Source of the DNA: Agarophyton chilense | Taxonomy: Eukaryota > Rhodophyta > Florideophyceae > Gracilariales > Gracilariaceae | Reading direction: 5' to 3' | Length of the DNA: 64,000 nucleotides | Assembly (NCBI GenBank): GCA_030374765.1 | Contig: JARGXX010000129.1 | Location: forward strand, 992,001-1,056,000 | Part shown: piece by piece, positions 9,814-21,653 of the stretch | Layout: each line of letters opens with the position of its first letter | Position numbering within the stretch: position 1 is the first letter of the stretch | Translations under genes and position numbers: made by a program | The notes under the pieces: generated by a model | Told to the model about the DNA's origin: nothing | Database searches by the model: none | Seen by the model: the letters and a program-made list of their open reading frames with translations, nothing else

Positions 9814-11207
9814 GTGCCTGACGAGGGAATGTGCTCATCATTGGAAGTGTGTGCGTCCAGGTACAATGCGAAAGAAACATTTTCAATGCTCCGATCTTCA
9901 TCAGAATTCTGAAGAAGAATAAATTTGTCATCACCATCACGTGTAGGATCGTGGCTAAAGTCATTGCGATCCAGATCGTGTACTAAAAACGGAAGATGAG
10001 CCATTATAGCGATTTTGGTAGCTGAGAATTCTTTATTCGAGTCTGCCCCCCCTTCCCCCCCCACTTTCACTGTTTTGCGGAATACAGTATTAGTCCATCT
10101 TAATGAAGGCCAGCTGTACCAATCACTCGAAAGTTGTTATTTAAATCGATAATGTGGGCTACTGGGGGAATAAGAAGACAGCCAATTGTTTTGATGTTAA
10201 AGCTGGAATAGATAAAAGATTCATGGCTATATCAGAAGACACGAGCGTGTTGCTGAGAGCTACTGTGTTGCATTTAACCTGATGAAACCAAATCACTGAT
10301 TTAATGTCTTGTTCGAATGCGATGATCTCAGAGTTTTCCCCGAGAAAAATGGGGGCATGGCACTTGTAGCTTCTTCATAGGCTCTCAGAAAAAGGAGTCA
10401 TATTTGCAATTGAACCGGAGTCAAGCATTAAAAAGGTTATAGTTCTGCAGCCCGCCATAGTACGAGTTTTACCCACAGCTGCACGTGTATGGTTCTTATT
10501 TGAATGGAAACTTGTCTCATATTTTTCATGATGCTTGGAGTTCATGATGTTTGATTTGTTTTCTCCGTTAAACGCTTTGATTGAACCTTTCGGAAGATTC
10601 AATCGACTGCTTGGATTCGAATAATTGAGATAACAACGGTTGGTAGTATGATTTTTTCTGCTACATATTGAACATTTATGCTTGGCAGCAGTAGATCTAA
10701 GAGAGATGTTCGTGTCTAGTGATCGTACTTTACAAAGGAGACTAGCAGAAACCAAGTCCCATATGGCGGTTTTTGGTGCTTTAGTCTTCATGGCCTCCCA
10801 AACTGGACTCATTTCCCTTGCAGAGATTGAAAAAAAAAAAAGAAGAACAACAGTCAGCTCAGCGGGTAGCTTCGTTTCCATAGCGGCAACATGTTCTACG
10901 ATACTTTCCATCTTGTCAATGTAGAAAACTATGGACTGACTGAAATCGTTGTATTTAAAATGGACAAGCTAGCACATCTTGACGATTCCAGATGAGGCCG
11001 ATTTGGGAACATAATGATCGTCCAGGTTCTTAAACATCTTCTGCGTATTACTGACACAGAGTTTGACAATGCGTAATGCTTCATCTGATAATGCAAAAAC
11101 GATGATGCCGCTGGCTCTTCCTTGATTGAACTCAAATTCAGTCTTTTTTCTTCATTAGAGCTGTAAGGATTTCGTTTATGCAAAAAAGAATTACCGATAC
11201 CTTTCAA
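9814..11207 (-). pseudogene. Copia gag and protease region, outer element
   Basis: The minus ORFs 11207-10929, 10911-10375 and 10070-9804 form the gag/protease part. A retroviral zinc knuckle CSICSRKNHTTNRC (CX2CX4HX4C) lies near 10660. About 70 residues later comes MLDSGSIANM, which fits the copia protease active site (D-S/T-G). Frame changes and a low-complexity poly-A stretch (about 10830-10845) break the coding. Confidence 0.7.
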
Positions 11208-11374
11208 AATGCATGCAATTTCGATACGAATCCTCCAAAGCTATAAATCGTGTTTCTCGTCAAATTGTTTCATGGGATGTTTGTCAAAAAACATTTTTAC
11301 TAAGAATAAAACACAATACAATGAAGAAAATTTTGCGTAGTTGCTATTTTCAGGCCCTTTCACCTCCGGAAACG

Positions 11375-11585
11375 AAGGAACAAGTGAGGCCTCGTTAGGT
11401 GGAGAGTTCTACAGTGAGTAGGCAATTTCTGCGACTCTATTTTTATGTATGTTGAAACTCTGTGAGGCACAAGAAAATAACAAGATCATGTTGATACATG
11501 ATCATGTAAAAATTACAAATATAAATTCAAATAACAATGCACATGTAATACAAATGCAATCTTTTGGCAGAAAAAGTCAATGAGA
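11375..11585. repeat. Candidate decayed LTR of the outer copia element (right copy)
   Basis: Resembles 540-755 as described there. It is followed on its right (11590-11760) by what looks like the RNase H end of another copy of the same family. The arrangement may therefore be LTR-internal-LTR-internal, a partial tandem produced by LTR recombination. Confidence 0.4.
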
Positions 11586-11589
11586 CTAT

Positions 11590-11760
11590 ACAAAAGCCAC
11601 TGATGGCCTTTGAAAACCATATAGGAGAGAAGAAGATGGGTTCGCCGATGCAATACCCAGTCGGCATTACATTGATTGACAAAAAGTTTTACATACGGCA
11701 CAGCGGTGGTAGATGTTGAGAGCAATTTTAGTTGCGTTTTTAAAGGACGGAAAGATTAGG
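11590..11760 (-). pseudogene. Copia RNase H fragment
   Basis: Minus-strand frames contain QCNADWVLHRRTHLLLSYMVFKG, matching the copia RNase H 'DADWAG...STSGYLVFLG' block, with a stop or frameshift. Only about 60 residues remain. Its position right after the LTR-like repeat suggests a truncated second copy of the outer element. Confidence 0.5.
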
Positions 11761-12290
11761 GACATCCACAGATATTTAAGGCGTTTTGGGGGTTTAGGGG
11801 TTTTCGGGTACTCGCCGCTGTGAATATCTAGAAATACTCAGCAAAAGGATTAAGTCTATGGCAGAGCAGCGGTGGCGGTCTCGAAAAGTTACTACTGAAA
11901 GGGTCTTGGGGTCTTCGAGAAGTGTTGACGAGCGCAGCGTTGCTTTTAAAGCATTCACACACGTTGAATCAAATCAGCAAAAAGCAATATTTAGTCTTTT
12001 GATTTCGATTTACGCTCGCCACGCGTTGAGCAAATTACCAAAAATTTGCTCAAAGGCTATATTCGGGGGCCAAATTCCGAGAATATAGCCCCCCAATTTG
12101 GCTTTTTGCTCAAGCGAGAAGAACATATGGCCACCGATTATTGGATACCGCTCATCTTTCGCGCCAAAAAGTAGACACAGCTAGATCGTATCAACCGTGG
12201 GCACACTTGACAAGATATTCCAAATTATGTTCTATCACCCGCCAGGTTTGCATACTTAAGCTGGCACCAACTCTGCCTACACCACATCGC
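11761..12290. other. Non-coding stretch with an imperfect hairpin
   Basis: No convincing gene. At 12055-12064 GGCTATATTC is matched by its reverse complement GAATATAGCC at 12081-12090. The flanks 'aaatttgctcaa' and 'ttttgctcaa' and the G5/C6 runs nearby add to a stem-loop of roughly 70 bases (12045-12115). It may be a terminus or a small non-autonomous element of the Harbinger-type locus that starts here; that is not proven. Confidence 0.35.
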
Positions 12291-13349
12291 ATGATGTTTT
12301 CATACGGGGGAGGAGATGTCCTTCCAGAAGGTGCTCCACTTCCTTCCGTACCATCACTCCCAAATCCGCCTGCGGCCAAAGATGCTGTTTCCAATCATTC
12401 TAGTACTGGTCCAACGGCACAAACAGGAACGCTGTTACCCGGTGCATCTCCTGCCTCCAAGACCCCAATTCATTTTACGCCTGGCAATGGAGAGAAGAAT
12501 GGCGATACTCTCGCTGGAGTTGGCAGAGCAGCCGCGATACTGCCGCAAGGTATGTCAGTCTCCACGGCTCCCCGAACGTCAAGAACGAGAGGGGCAAACT
12601 ATAACACAGTAGATAATGTTCTCATTGCCTGCTCCTGGTTGCACGTGTCGGAGGATCCGATGTTGAGAACTGAACAGAAGTCAAATGCGTTCTTCGACAG
12701 AATCCATTCTGTATACACTACCATAAAAGACCCTTTTTCTACGGACAGGAGCTACGAATCAGTAAAGTCCAGGTTTAAACTTTTGATAAAGGAATGCTCC
12801 AAGTTCGCGGGCTGTTTAGCTACTTTGAGACGGGCTAAGCCAGCGGGGGTGAGCGAAGGTGATATTAGAATGCTTGCGACGGGTATTTATAAAAACGTCA
12901 AAATCGGAAATATTCATGATCCGTGTGCTCCGGACTTCAGATTTATGGAAGCACGGAAGGTGTTTTAGGAGCACCCCAAGTTTATGGCGAGATTCGAGAA
13001 CGGTCGTGGCGAAACTGTCTATACTACAGAAGATGCAAATACACAAGCAATGAGACAAAATGGAGCAGCAATTGTTTTAAATGGCGAACTGGACGCTACC
13101 ACGGAACGTACGGAGAAAAATGCAAAAGAAGACGTGCAGACTCGGTCAGTAGGGCGCCGAAATGCGAAAGAATTACAGACCACAGAGGCAATAAGGAGAA
13201 AGAAGATGCAACTTGCCAAAGATGCAATTGATCTTCAGCGCGCACGAAATACAGCCCTGGAGAGGTACAATGATATCCTGCTTTTTTCCAGCGGTACGAT
13301 GAAAGGCGATAGCGCGCAAACGAAAGAGTGTTTTTATCTGATGAGGTAA
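12291..13349 (+). pseudogene. Myb/SANT-like DNA-binding protein of a PIF/Harbinger-type element
   Basis: The ATG at 12291 opens a frame that is interrupted only by one TAG (12966-12968) and then continues in the same frame to 13349, about 350 residues. Residues 1-105 are Pro/Ser/Thr-rich. Residues ~105-175 match the trihelix/Myb-like domain that accompanies PIF/Harbinger transposases and plant NAM-associated proteins (GANYNTVDNVLIACSW, VSEDPMLRTEQKSNAFFDRI, SVKSRFKLLIKECSKF). The C-terminal part after the stop (HPKFMARFENGR..., then a basic helical tail) is typical of the same family. The matching transposase (24755-26060, opposite strand) lies beyond the inserted chromovirus. The role is inferred from the family: binding transposon ends and helping the transposase enter the nucleus. 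Confidence 0.65.
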
Positions 13350-13617
13350 AATGCTTTGTCAAGGGTTTACAAACGCATTGGAAAGGAGGAGGGATCAGAC
13401 GATCGTCCAAATGGAGAACAAGACTAAAGTGTTCGAATGTTTTATGAATTTAAGATGGCTGGTATACTCTCGTGCGGTAATGGCCACAGGAGATGCACTT
13501 CATCTTCTGGGGTGGCCGTAATGACCGGAGATGCACTTCACAAGCGATGCGGGTTGAATTTGTCTCAGCTTGGGCGCCCTTGTTGCACGCAGAGATAATT
13601 AATAATCAACTCCTTTG

Positions 13618-14494
13618 TGTAGGACAACGCTTGGAGCGGAGACACCACGAAGATGTTCGGGATCTTCCTCTCTTGAGAGACACGCCTCAGGCGGAGAAGA
13701 CCCGTCCCAGCCGAGCACAGAAACAGAGCCACTCTGGAAAGGCACGACGAAGTCGGGTGTAAGACCGAGGCCAATCCAGCGGGATATACCTAGAGTGTTT
13801 AGGTGAGCACGGCACAGTCCGGGTGTGACCTATCCTAGGCGGAGTGGTGCCACGGCGATTGTTGGAAAAGGAGCGAGGAAACACTCGTATGAGGTGGACG
13901 AATGAGGTGAGTGAGGCGGCCACTCACAAGAGCCAAAACGGAGTACAAGAGGAAAATGGGGGCAAAACCCTATACAGGGGCGGGACTACGACAAGTGTCG
14001 GCGATTAAATATGAACCCACGGTGGTGGTAGCACTCTGGTCGACAGAGGGGTGGATGAACTAACGTGCGACGGGCGCTCACGCAGTATGCGGTGAAGACG
14101 CGCCGAAGGCGAAAAGTTCAGAGCCAAGACTCCCTCCTTGGGATCTCCGAAGAGGGTGTTTACTGGGGAGCAGTGCTAAACCTCCTAAGTAGTGTGGCGT
14201 GCGGCCCCTGACAGTGGGCGCGCGCCCGAAAAATAGACACTAAATAGCGAACGCGTAGCTAAATAAATACTAAATAATACTAACCATTAGGTAGAATCCG
14301 GGCCACGTGTGGCACGCCTCGCACTCGAGCGACGGCATCCGTGCAGTCCACGTGTTCCACCAGTGTGCACTTCCGGTCCTAACCGGCCGTCGGCACGCAA
14401 TAGCGGTATAGCTTGTCGTAGACCAAGCTATTCCTCAAGCGAGTGAAATCTCTAAGTCCTGGAAAGGAACCCCCTTGAAGGGCATTGTCCTTCA
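13618..14494 (-). repeat. 3' LTR of chromovirus 1
   Basis: 877 bp, starting TGTAGGA and ending CCTTCA. It is more than 90% similar by eye to 23845-24732, with small indels. CTTTG precedes it. Confidence 0.92.
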
Positions 14495-14507
14495 TTTCCC
14501 CCTTCTT
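14495..14507 (-). other. Polypurine tract of chromovirus 1
   Basis: The minus strand reads TAAGAAGGGGGAAA directly upstream of the 3' LTR start, a textbook plus-strand primer tract. Confidence 0.8.
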
Positions 14508-14529
14508 AGGTGACGAACACGCTGTCGAC

Positions 14530-16398
14530 ATGGCGGGGAGGCAACGGCCCAACCGGCATAAAAGCGAGCCGCGTAACGCGTCCAGCGACCACTCGACTGT
14601 CGAAGGCAGAGCTGCACAACCTAACGACAAACGCACCAACGCGGTAACCACTCCTCGAACTCCGAGCGCGCTTTTGCATCGTACACCAACCTCTAGCGAT
14701 TATATCCGGATACCTCGGCGACCAGTACTCCCGATGAACGGTGGTAACAATCCCCGCCGGGGTTACTTCTCCGATTTCCATTCGGCTCCCCTTCCGCGGG
14801 GGAGTGCCTCGGCAACCGCGCCGAGCCGATCCCAGGGTCCCGTTGAAGCTTCAAGCCACATCACTCTTGCGGAAGACACCTGGCCCACTTACGACGAACT
14901 GGTCGGGTTAAACCCGCGTCAACATGCGGCGATTCTCCCGAGAGCTCCGTAGTTCCATCCGATAACGGTCTTCGACGAAGAACTCGTGGCCACGTATGCT
15001 GATGGCAATGCGAGTCTCCCGGGCGAGTTGCCGGCTTTGATCACCACTTCGTGGGACTGGCGACGCCGTGTGGTGGTTCACGTTTACGCGATTCTGCGGC
15101 GAAGGCACGAGTCGGCGGAAGAGGCGCATTGTATATTCGTCCGCATCGGCTACTCATGGATCAACCGGGCGAGCTTCCAATACCCCATTCCCGACGAATT
15201 TGGCTTCGACCTACGGATGTACTGGACGCAGGGTGAGATCTGCTATTGTGACCGCCTTGCGGCGTTGGAAACTTGCGCATGGCGCGGTCAATCGCGAGCG
15301 CGTCAAGAAGCAATCTGCTGGGCCCGTCCGATCATTCGTGCCGAGTTCCGTCACCTTCGTCGTGAGTCCCGATATCGGTGGATACAGAACTTCGTCCACG
15401 AGGAGCGTCGGGGCAGGTCCCGCTTTGGGTTCCTTGTCCCTTATCAGAACATGGAGATAAACCGGATTAGCCCCTTTTACCAGTTTGGGCGATATGTTCC
15501 CCTGCCTGGGTGGTGGTCCTCCGTCGAAGTGTGCCGGGGATGTTACGTGCAGTTGCCTCCAGTCGTCTCCTATCTGGGCTCGTACCTCATCGAGGATCCG
15601 CACTCCGGCTTATGGTCCGTGGTCCTAACCAAATGGGCAGTCCGCGCCGCGGCGTACATCTTGTGGGAAGCCTACGACCAGTATCGACTGTGGTATCTTC
15701 CACTGCGCTTGCGTGGTTACATCCGGCAGCTGGATCTTGAGCTTCCTCTTGGAGGTGTCAATAACGCTGATGAAGCTCAGGAGCTCATCGACATCATTGG
15801 GCGTGTCGACTGGGCTGTCGTGTCTGTCTGGCGGAGCGGCCATGGTCAAGAAGCTGGTGGAGCTGATCGATCTCCGGGGCGTCACTCGCCGTTGGCGGGA
15901 GATTTCATCTTCCTTAACCCATGGGAGCAGCAAGAGGTCTCCGAGGCGGAGGCTTCGGCACTCCGGATGGCTCCGCGAGGCATACCATACGGGCACCCCG
16001 GGGGGTTTGTCAACTCGGATTACTTCTACTACGCCTATGGCGGTGATGGTCTCCCGGAGGAGGCGGGCGGATACCGTGGCGACGAGGTCATGGAAGACGT
16101 GGGAGACCCCGATGGTGCCGATACTACGGCGCAGCCGGCGCAGGGAGCGACTCACGCAGGTGCGGTCATCGATCCAGTGGCGGCGGCGTTGCAGGAAGAA
16201 CCGGAAGTTATCGAGGTTCCCATACGCCCAGAGGCGGTCGTGATCTCCCAGTTCCTTCGAGGTGTTGGACTGAACGCGCAAGCGGCGAGCGGCGACATCG
16301 GTGCGATGAGAGACGCCCTCTTGGCACGCCTGGCCAGCGGGAGTAACCTTTCTAGCGATTCTGGTGGCGCGCACGGCAATCCGGGTTCTTCCAACTAA
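14530..16398 (+). pseudogene. Antisense ORF of chromovirus 1, unknown function
   Basis: This is a long frame on the strand opposite to gag-pol, filling the space between the chromodomain and the 3' LTR. The ATG at 14530 (MAGRQRPNRHK) opens a frame that is closed once by TAG (14950-14952) and otherwise runs to 16398: 623 codons in total, 470 of them in the uninterrupted part from 14986. The N-terminal ~140 residues are basic and Ser/Thr/Pro-rich. The middle is rich in Trp, Tyr and Arg with no recognised fold. The last ~120 residues are acidic/Ala-rich and end in a helical segment. The second chromovirus has a homologue at the same place and orientation (for example LPPVVSYLGS here, TPPVLAYLGS there), which argues it was a real protein gene. 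No transmembrane segment or known domain was recognised. Confidence 0.65.
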
Positions 16399-16476
16399 TC
16401 CCTTGTGATCTTGGTTAGTATGTTCCGCTGTGCGGTAGTGTGTGCAGCAACTTCGAAAATAGTAAACTGCTTGCGT

Positions 16477-18798
16477 CTATGACGTATTTGTTTTCTTTCT
16501 TCTTTTCCACTTCTTCTGAGTGTCCTTCTCCAGGTCTTCTGTGCATCTTCTCCTTCTTCCAAGGGTCCTTATCCAGATCTTCTGTTCCTTTATCCCCATC
16601 GGATGTCTTCTTATCCCACTTGGGCTCGGTCTATGGTAGCCGGCAAAGCCGTGACAGTACGACGATGATACTGTACCACTTTTGACCGAGGTAGGTGCTC
16701 TATCGGTTCGTCTGAATCCCATTCGGGGCTGTACGCGTACCAACGGACCAAGTATTGGATATACCCCTTTTGGGTGGTAGGAGTGCTCCAAAATGCGTCC
16801 GACCACTAACTCTTGTCGGTACACTTCCCGGCCATCCCGTATGACGGTGTCGCTATTTCCGGGTGGTACCCATCCTGAGCCAGGGGGTACCGAAGTGGTC
16901 ACGCGTTGGGCGGCTTCGCTCCGGTCGGACCGTGTAGCGCGCGAGGAAGTCGTCGGCGGAGTGGAATGTCGACCCGACTTCGGCGGTTCATCTTTCCCAA
17001 GTGCCTGGTTTGCTTCGGCGTTTCTCACTCCGCTTGGAGGGCCCACACCAGCGGGTAACCCGAGTGGTCGTTCGGCTAATTGGCGCGGTGAAGCTCGCTT
17101 CGGTGGTGAGATTCGCTGGGGCGGTAGCGCATTGTCGCACCTCTCTGTCCCACAGCGAGGTTCCGTGTAGTCACGTGAGGGTTTCAATGGCTGGCTGTCC
17201 GGCGTCGGCGCCGTGGATGTATCTGCCTCCCTCTGCAGGGTACTTGGCGGTGCGTCGTCCACTCGTACTGTATCAGGCTGCGGGGCGTCGAGCGCATTTG
17301 CATTTCGTGTTGCACGTGTGGTGACACCTCGGCGAGTGTTGGTGGCGTTATCCGCAGCTGCGTTCTGAGGCTTGGATAGCGACTGCGTCGAGTCGTGGAG
17401 GACGTCGGTATTAGGCACCCCTGATGGGCGAAGAATGACACGCGACGGTGCGGCGTTTGTAGCGACGGTATCGACCGGATTACGACGGCTGTCGGGCGCC
17501 TCCCCCTCCTTAGACGATGCACCGGGGTTGGTGTCCGTCGGGTGGTCTGGGGAGGAGCGATGGGTGCGCGACACGATTCCTTGCGGGTTGGGCGCTGCGG
17601 GTAGCGGAAGGTCAGACAAACCCCGAGATGGGTGTGGTAACGCGTAGGGACGCAGGTGGACCTGGGATAAGGGGGTCGAGGAATCCGTTTCAACGGGAGC
17701 GGTCACACCAGTAGGTTGGGATGTTAACGGCGGAGGAGCCAATACCACGCGATCGCGGGAGATGCGTTCGTGATTATCAGCGAGGTCAACAACGACAGTG
17801 TCGGAAGCCACCGAAATAACCCGAAAGGGGCCGTCGACAACGGGTGAAAACTTGTGGCGTTTCTTCTTCCCTGGGTTCCAATACTCCTTGCGGATGAATA
17901 CATAACCGTCGGGGGCGAGACGTGGCTGCGAGCGAGGGGCTTTGATATCAAAGTCACGCTTGTAATCGGCCTGGGCTCTGCCCATTGAACGCCGTGCGGC
18001 GGGAACGAGCTCCGTGAGCCAAGTTTTCCACGCTTCGCGGTAACCAGTCGGTGACGGAAAGGTATCCAGCGTGGGCTGTGGTTCCAGCGCCACGCGCGCT
18101 GTGGTACGGGACAGTACCAGCTCGAAGGGCGTTAATCCAGTTGTCCTGTGCACCTGCGTATTGTACGCAAAGGTGAGCGCATCAGTGAACAAGTCCCAAT
18201 CTTTGAGGTGGTCTGCAACGTATGAACGGAGTGTCGCAAGTAATGTCCGGTTGAACCATTCGGCCTACCCATTAGTTTGGGGGTTGTAAGTGGTCTTGAA
18301 CAGGTTCTTAATGTCCAAGATGCGACATACGTCCTCGAAGAAACGAGAGGCGAACTGTCTCCCGTTATCGGAGAGGAGGTTGACCGGTGGACCGTAGACG
18401 AAGACCCAGTGTAGGACGAAGGCTTGAGCAACGCTCATAGCGGAGATCTTCCGTAACGGTACGGTCCGGACCAGCTTTGAGAAGCGATCCGTAATTACGA
18501 GTAAGAACTTGTAATTCCGCTTAGTGGTAAGGAAGGGACCGAGTATATCGATGGCCACAAACTCCAATGGAGCGCGAGCTGGAAACAGCTTCAACTTCGT
18601 CGCATGACGGCGGAGTTTGAAACGGTTCCGAGCGCAATTGGTACAAAACCGCGCCGTTGCGTAGCAGTTCACTGCCATGGCAGGCCAGTAGCAGTTACGG
18701 CGTAGGGTGAGGTAAAGTTTCCGTCCCCCGACGTGGCCACTCAGTTTGGAGTAATGCGACAACTGAAAGACTCTCGACTGGAGGTTATGTGGTACCAC
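16477..18798 (-). pseudogene. Chromovirus 1 integrase with C-terminal chromodomain
   Basis: The frame 18798-18265 holds the HHCC zinc region (HYSKLSGHVGG...CTNCARNR) and the catalytic core (FVAIDILGPF, LLSDNGRQF, TTYNPQTNG). A TAG replaces the Gln of the usual NGQ/E motif (near 18265), and the frame then continues as AEWFNRTL... to 16477 with TQVHRTTGLTPFELVLSR and a GPFRVISV SH3-like block. A Pro/Ser-rich linker of ~300 residues follows. The end is a chromodomain: VVGRILEHSYHPKGVY in one frame, then YLVRWYAYSPEWDSDEPIEHLP in another, so there is a frameshift near 16770. The chromodomain would direct integration to modified chromatin in chromoviruses. Confidence 0.82.
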
Positions 18799-18813
18799 GA
18801 TTTGTGGGTGCGA

Positions 18814-20328
18814 TCAGACGGTCCGTACAAGGTATCCGGCGTCATTCACCTGAAAGGGGAAAGTACCTCCTCCATTGAGTTGAGCGCGGACCTTCGTGCA
18901 GAACGGGTCAGCGAATTGCTCCCGTATCATCTCCTCTGAAGTAATAGGCACGAAGTTCCCTGGTAAGGGTTTCTCGGAATCTTCCGAGAGAAGAAAGTCG
19001 TCCAATTCGGAACTGGAATCTGAAGAGTCCGTGTCTCGTTCCTCGTCCAAGATGGTAGCGTCGTCTCCATTCACTGCAAAGCAGGGTTTTTCATCGTCTT
19101 TGACGGGTAGTGCTTCGCCAGTAGTGACCAGGCAGGAGGGAGCATCGGCTTGGGTGTTGCACGATCCTTTTCGGTAATGCACGTCAAAGTCAAATTCCGC
19201 TAGACGGAGACGCCAACGCATCAAGCGGCCTAAAGGCTCCGAGATGGAGAGTAGCCATCGAAGTGATGCGTGGTCCGTAAAAACGGTGAAATGATTACCC
19301 ATGAGATAGGGGCGCAACGTTTGTAATGCCCACACTACTGCAAGGCATTCCTTCTCCGAGACGGAGTAATTCTTCTCGTTGACGTTTAGCGATCGGGACC
19401 AGTACCCTACGGGGCGTCTTTCCCCATTGGGTGCAGTTTGAAACAGTGCACAACCTACTTGGTAGTCGCTGGCGTCCGTATCTACGGTGAAGGGCCTTCC
19501 AGGCTTGGGCAACGAGAGGATCGGGGCGGAGACGACAGAATCCTTAACAGAGTTGAAAGATTCCGTTTGAACGGGGCTTAAGGGGTCCAGTTTTGGTGGT
19601 TGGCCTTTCCGCAAAAGCGCGTTTAACAGTGCAGCCTTGTCCGCAAAGCGCGGGATGAATCGTCGGTAGACGTTTGCGAGTCCCAGAAAGGAACGAAGCT
19701 CGGTTTGCGTCCGCGGTTCTTTAGCCTCTTTGAGTGACTTAACACGACTCTCCTCGATTGTAACACGTCCTGGACGGATATCATGGCCGAGATATTTGAC
19801 TGTGTCCGTGAAGAAGTTTCATTTCTTCAACTTAAGAGTGACACTCGAATCTCGAAGCGTGGTCATTATATCCTTCACATGAGTGAGATGTTTGTCCAGA
19901 TTATCTGAGAAGACGATTATGTCAACCAGGTAGACCAGGCAGGTACGCCATTTGAAGCGGGCCAATAGCATGTCAATGGCTCGCTGGAAAGTGGCGGGGG
20001 AGTTGGTAAGACCGAAAGGCATCTGTTTGAAACGGTAGAGACCGGAGTAACGCGCGAAAGCGGTTTTATCCTGGTCTTGATTCCTTACCGGAACTTGCCA
20101 TTATCCCCAATTAGCGTTCAGGGTTGTAAAGACGGTGGCGGTGCCCAGCGAGTCAATGTACTCGTCCATTCTTGGGATTGGATACACATCTTTGACGGTG
20201 ACGGCATTCCACCGACGGTATTCAACGCAAAACCTCCAGGAACCATCCTGCTTTGGAGCCAGTACTACTGGAGAAGCCCACGGCGACTGAGCCAGTTCAA
20301 TGACTCCTGCTCGAAGCATTTTATCCAC
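18814..20328 (-). pseudogene. Chromovirus 1 reverse transcriptase and RNase H
   Basis: RT blocks on the minus strand are SPWASPVVLAPKQDGSWRFCVEYRRWN near 20270, MPFGLTNSPATFQRAIDMLL (20022) and YLVDIIVFSDNLDKHL, where the catalytic YxDD has become YLVD. RNase H follows (19614-18814): FTVDTDASDYQVGCALFQ (first catalytic Asp), YSVSEKECLAVVWAL (Glu) and FTVFTDHASLRWLL (Asp). Stops at the junctions near 20100 and 19815-19620 break the frame. The altered RT motif suggests an inactive polymerase. Confidence 0.82.
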
Positions 20329-21618
20329 TTATGCCTTTTCCTCCGCGCGTGCGGCGGGTCCGGCACGGTACGGGTGCTGAGAGATGGGTCGGGTGTCCGG
20401 TAGCAAATCAATCCGGTGTTCCGTAGTGGAAATGTTACCGATGGAGCCGTCCCACATAGTGGTGAAGTCCCGTAAAAGTTCTTGCAATCGATGGCGGTAT
20501 AACCCCGGGACGTGGCCAAGATCCAGGTCCTCGAGCTCTTGGATTGGATCGGGGCGGTCACCACTCGTTGAAACGGGCTGCGTCCCTGATGTTACAGGTT
20601 GAACCCCGGGTACCGGCGATGAAACGGGTTCCGGGCTGTCACCCTCCTTAGAGTGAACGAGTCCGAGAACGTCAGCTGCGTTCAGCTTTGTCGCCATCAT
20701 AGCGATGGGGTGCGGCATGACGGACCCTATCACTTGGTTCTTCACCAGATACTGGGGTACAGTCCCTAGATTGGCAATCAGCACGTGAAACGGTTGGTTT
20801 GGCTCGACATGGACGACTCCACTCGCAATTGCGAGGCTGCGCCTGTCATACAGTGACGACAATGGTTGCAAGACCCGGAGTCCGTGTTGACGGGAAGTTA
20901 CTTTCACCATCATTTGGGACTCAGGCGGGACACACAACGACGCTGCGACGCGGAGCTTATTAGATTCACGCTTATCCGGTCCAGGTTCCTGTGCTGCCAG
21001 TAGCGGGACATGCTTCTTCGTGGCACGCCTAAGCGGACGACGAACGATCGGAGTGGACGATCCATCCTCCATCTCGACACGCCGTTGGCGGGGGAAGATC
21101 GCTTCGACGAAGCGGTCGCAAAAGTCGCAACCCAAGATGACTGGGGCGGCCAATTTCCGACATACAACGAAGTCGAGTTTCACCACGCGAGCGCCAACGC
21201 GCACTACCAGTTGTATGAAACCCACCGTATCTAACGGTTTGTTGTTCGCGTCAGCGACCTACGGGACTTGGTCGCGGCGGATCCTAGGCTGCAAAGCAAG
21301 CGGTAAAACTTCCTCCACGACAAAGTTCGGACCGGCACCGGTGTCTAAGACGGTAAGGTGTCGCACCATAAACTGGGGTGAAAGGCCAAGGTCGGCATAG
21401 ACCTTGTAGTTTCTCTTGGCCATCACCAGAACTCTATCCGGAAACCGGATATGTGAAACACGTTTCCACGGACGACGCAGAACACTAAAGTGTTCCGAGT
21501 TCACGTCATTGACGGCCTCTTTCCTTAAAAGGATTTTGACCGGGGAGCGAGGCTTGGACGCCTCGGGCGCCGTCGACTTCGACTCTGAGGGCGCCCCTCC
21601 TTGATAGGAGACTCCCAC
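20329..21618 (-). pseudogene. Chromovirus 1 aspartic protease and spacer
   Basis: The retropepsin motif VLDTGAGPNFVVEE lies in the frame 21618-21259. The rest of the domain, including VILGCDFCDRFVEAI ('ILG.DFL'), lies in the frame 21225-20329, so the domain is split by a stop or frameshift near 21225-21259. The sequence then runs into the RT N-terminus (HRIDLLPDTRPISQHPYRAGP). Confidence 0.8.
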
Positions 21619-21653
21619 ATTTAGTTTTTCTTGGTCTGCTCCGCCGGAGGCGG

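Larger units (their letters stand above)
540..11585 (-). mobile_element. Outer, degraded Ty1/copia element interrupted by two insertions
   Basis: A minus-strand copia element is laid out right to left as gag with a CCHC knuckle (about 11207-10375), a protease-like MLDSGS motif, the GAG-pre/integrase region (about 9812-8458), linker, reverse transcriptase (about 7829-7104), then RNase H on the far side of a younger insertion (1309-760). The younger element 1310-7098 sits between RT and RNase H, and a solo LTR (9265-9813) sits in the pre-integrase region. Stops and frameshifts occur throughout. The two ends are only tentatively defined by the similar segments 540-755 and 11375-11585. Confidence 0.7.

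Noticed and set aside
21010-21400. Plus-strand ORFs over the chromovirus 1 protease, gag and RT regions as further antisense genes
   Set aside because: They are short, overlap conserved pol motifs on the minus strand and have no counterpart in chromovirus 2, unlike the ORF at 14530-16398.
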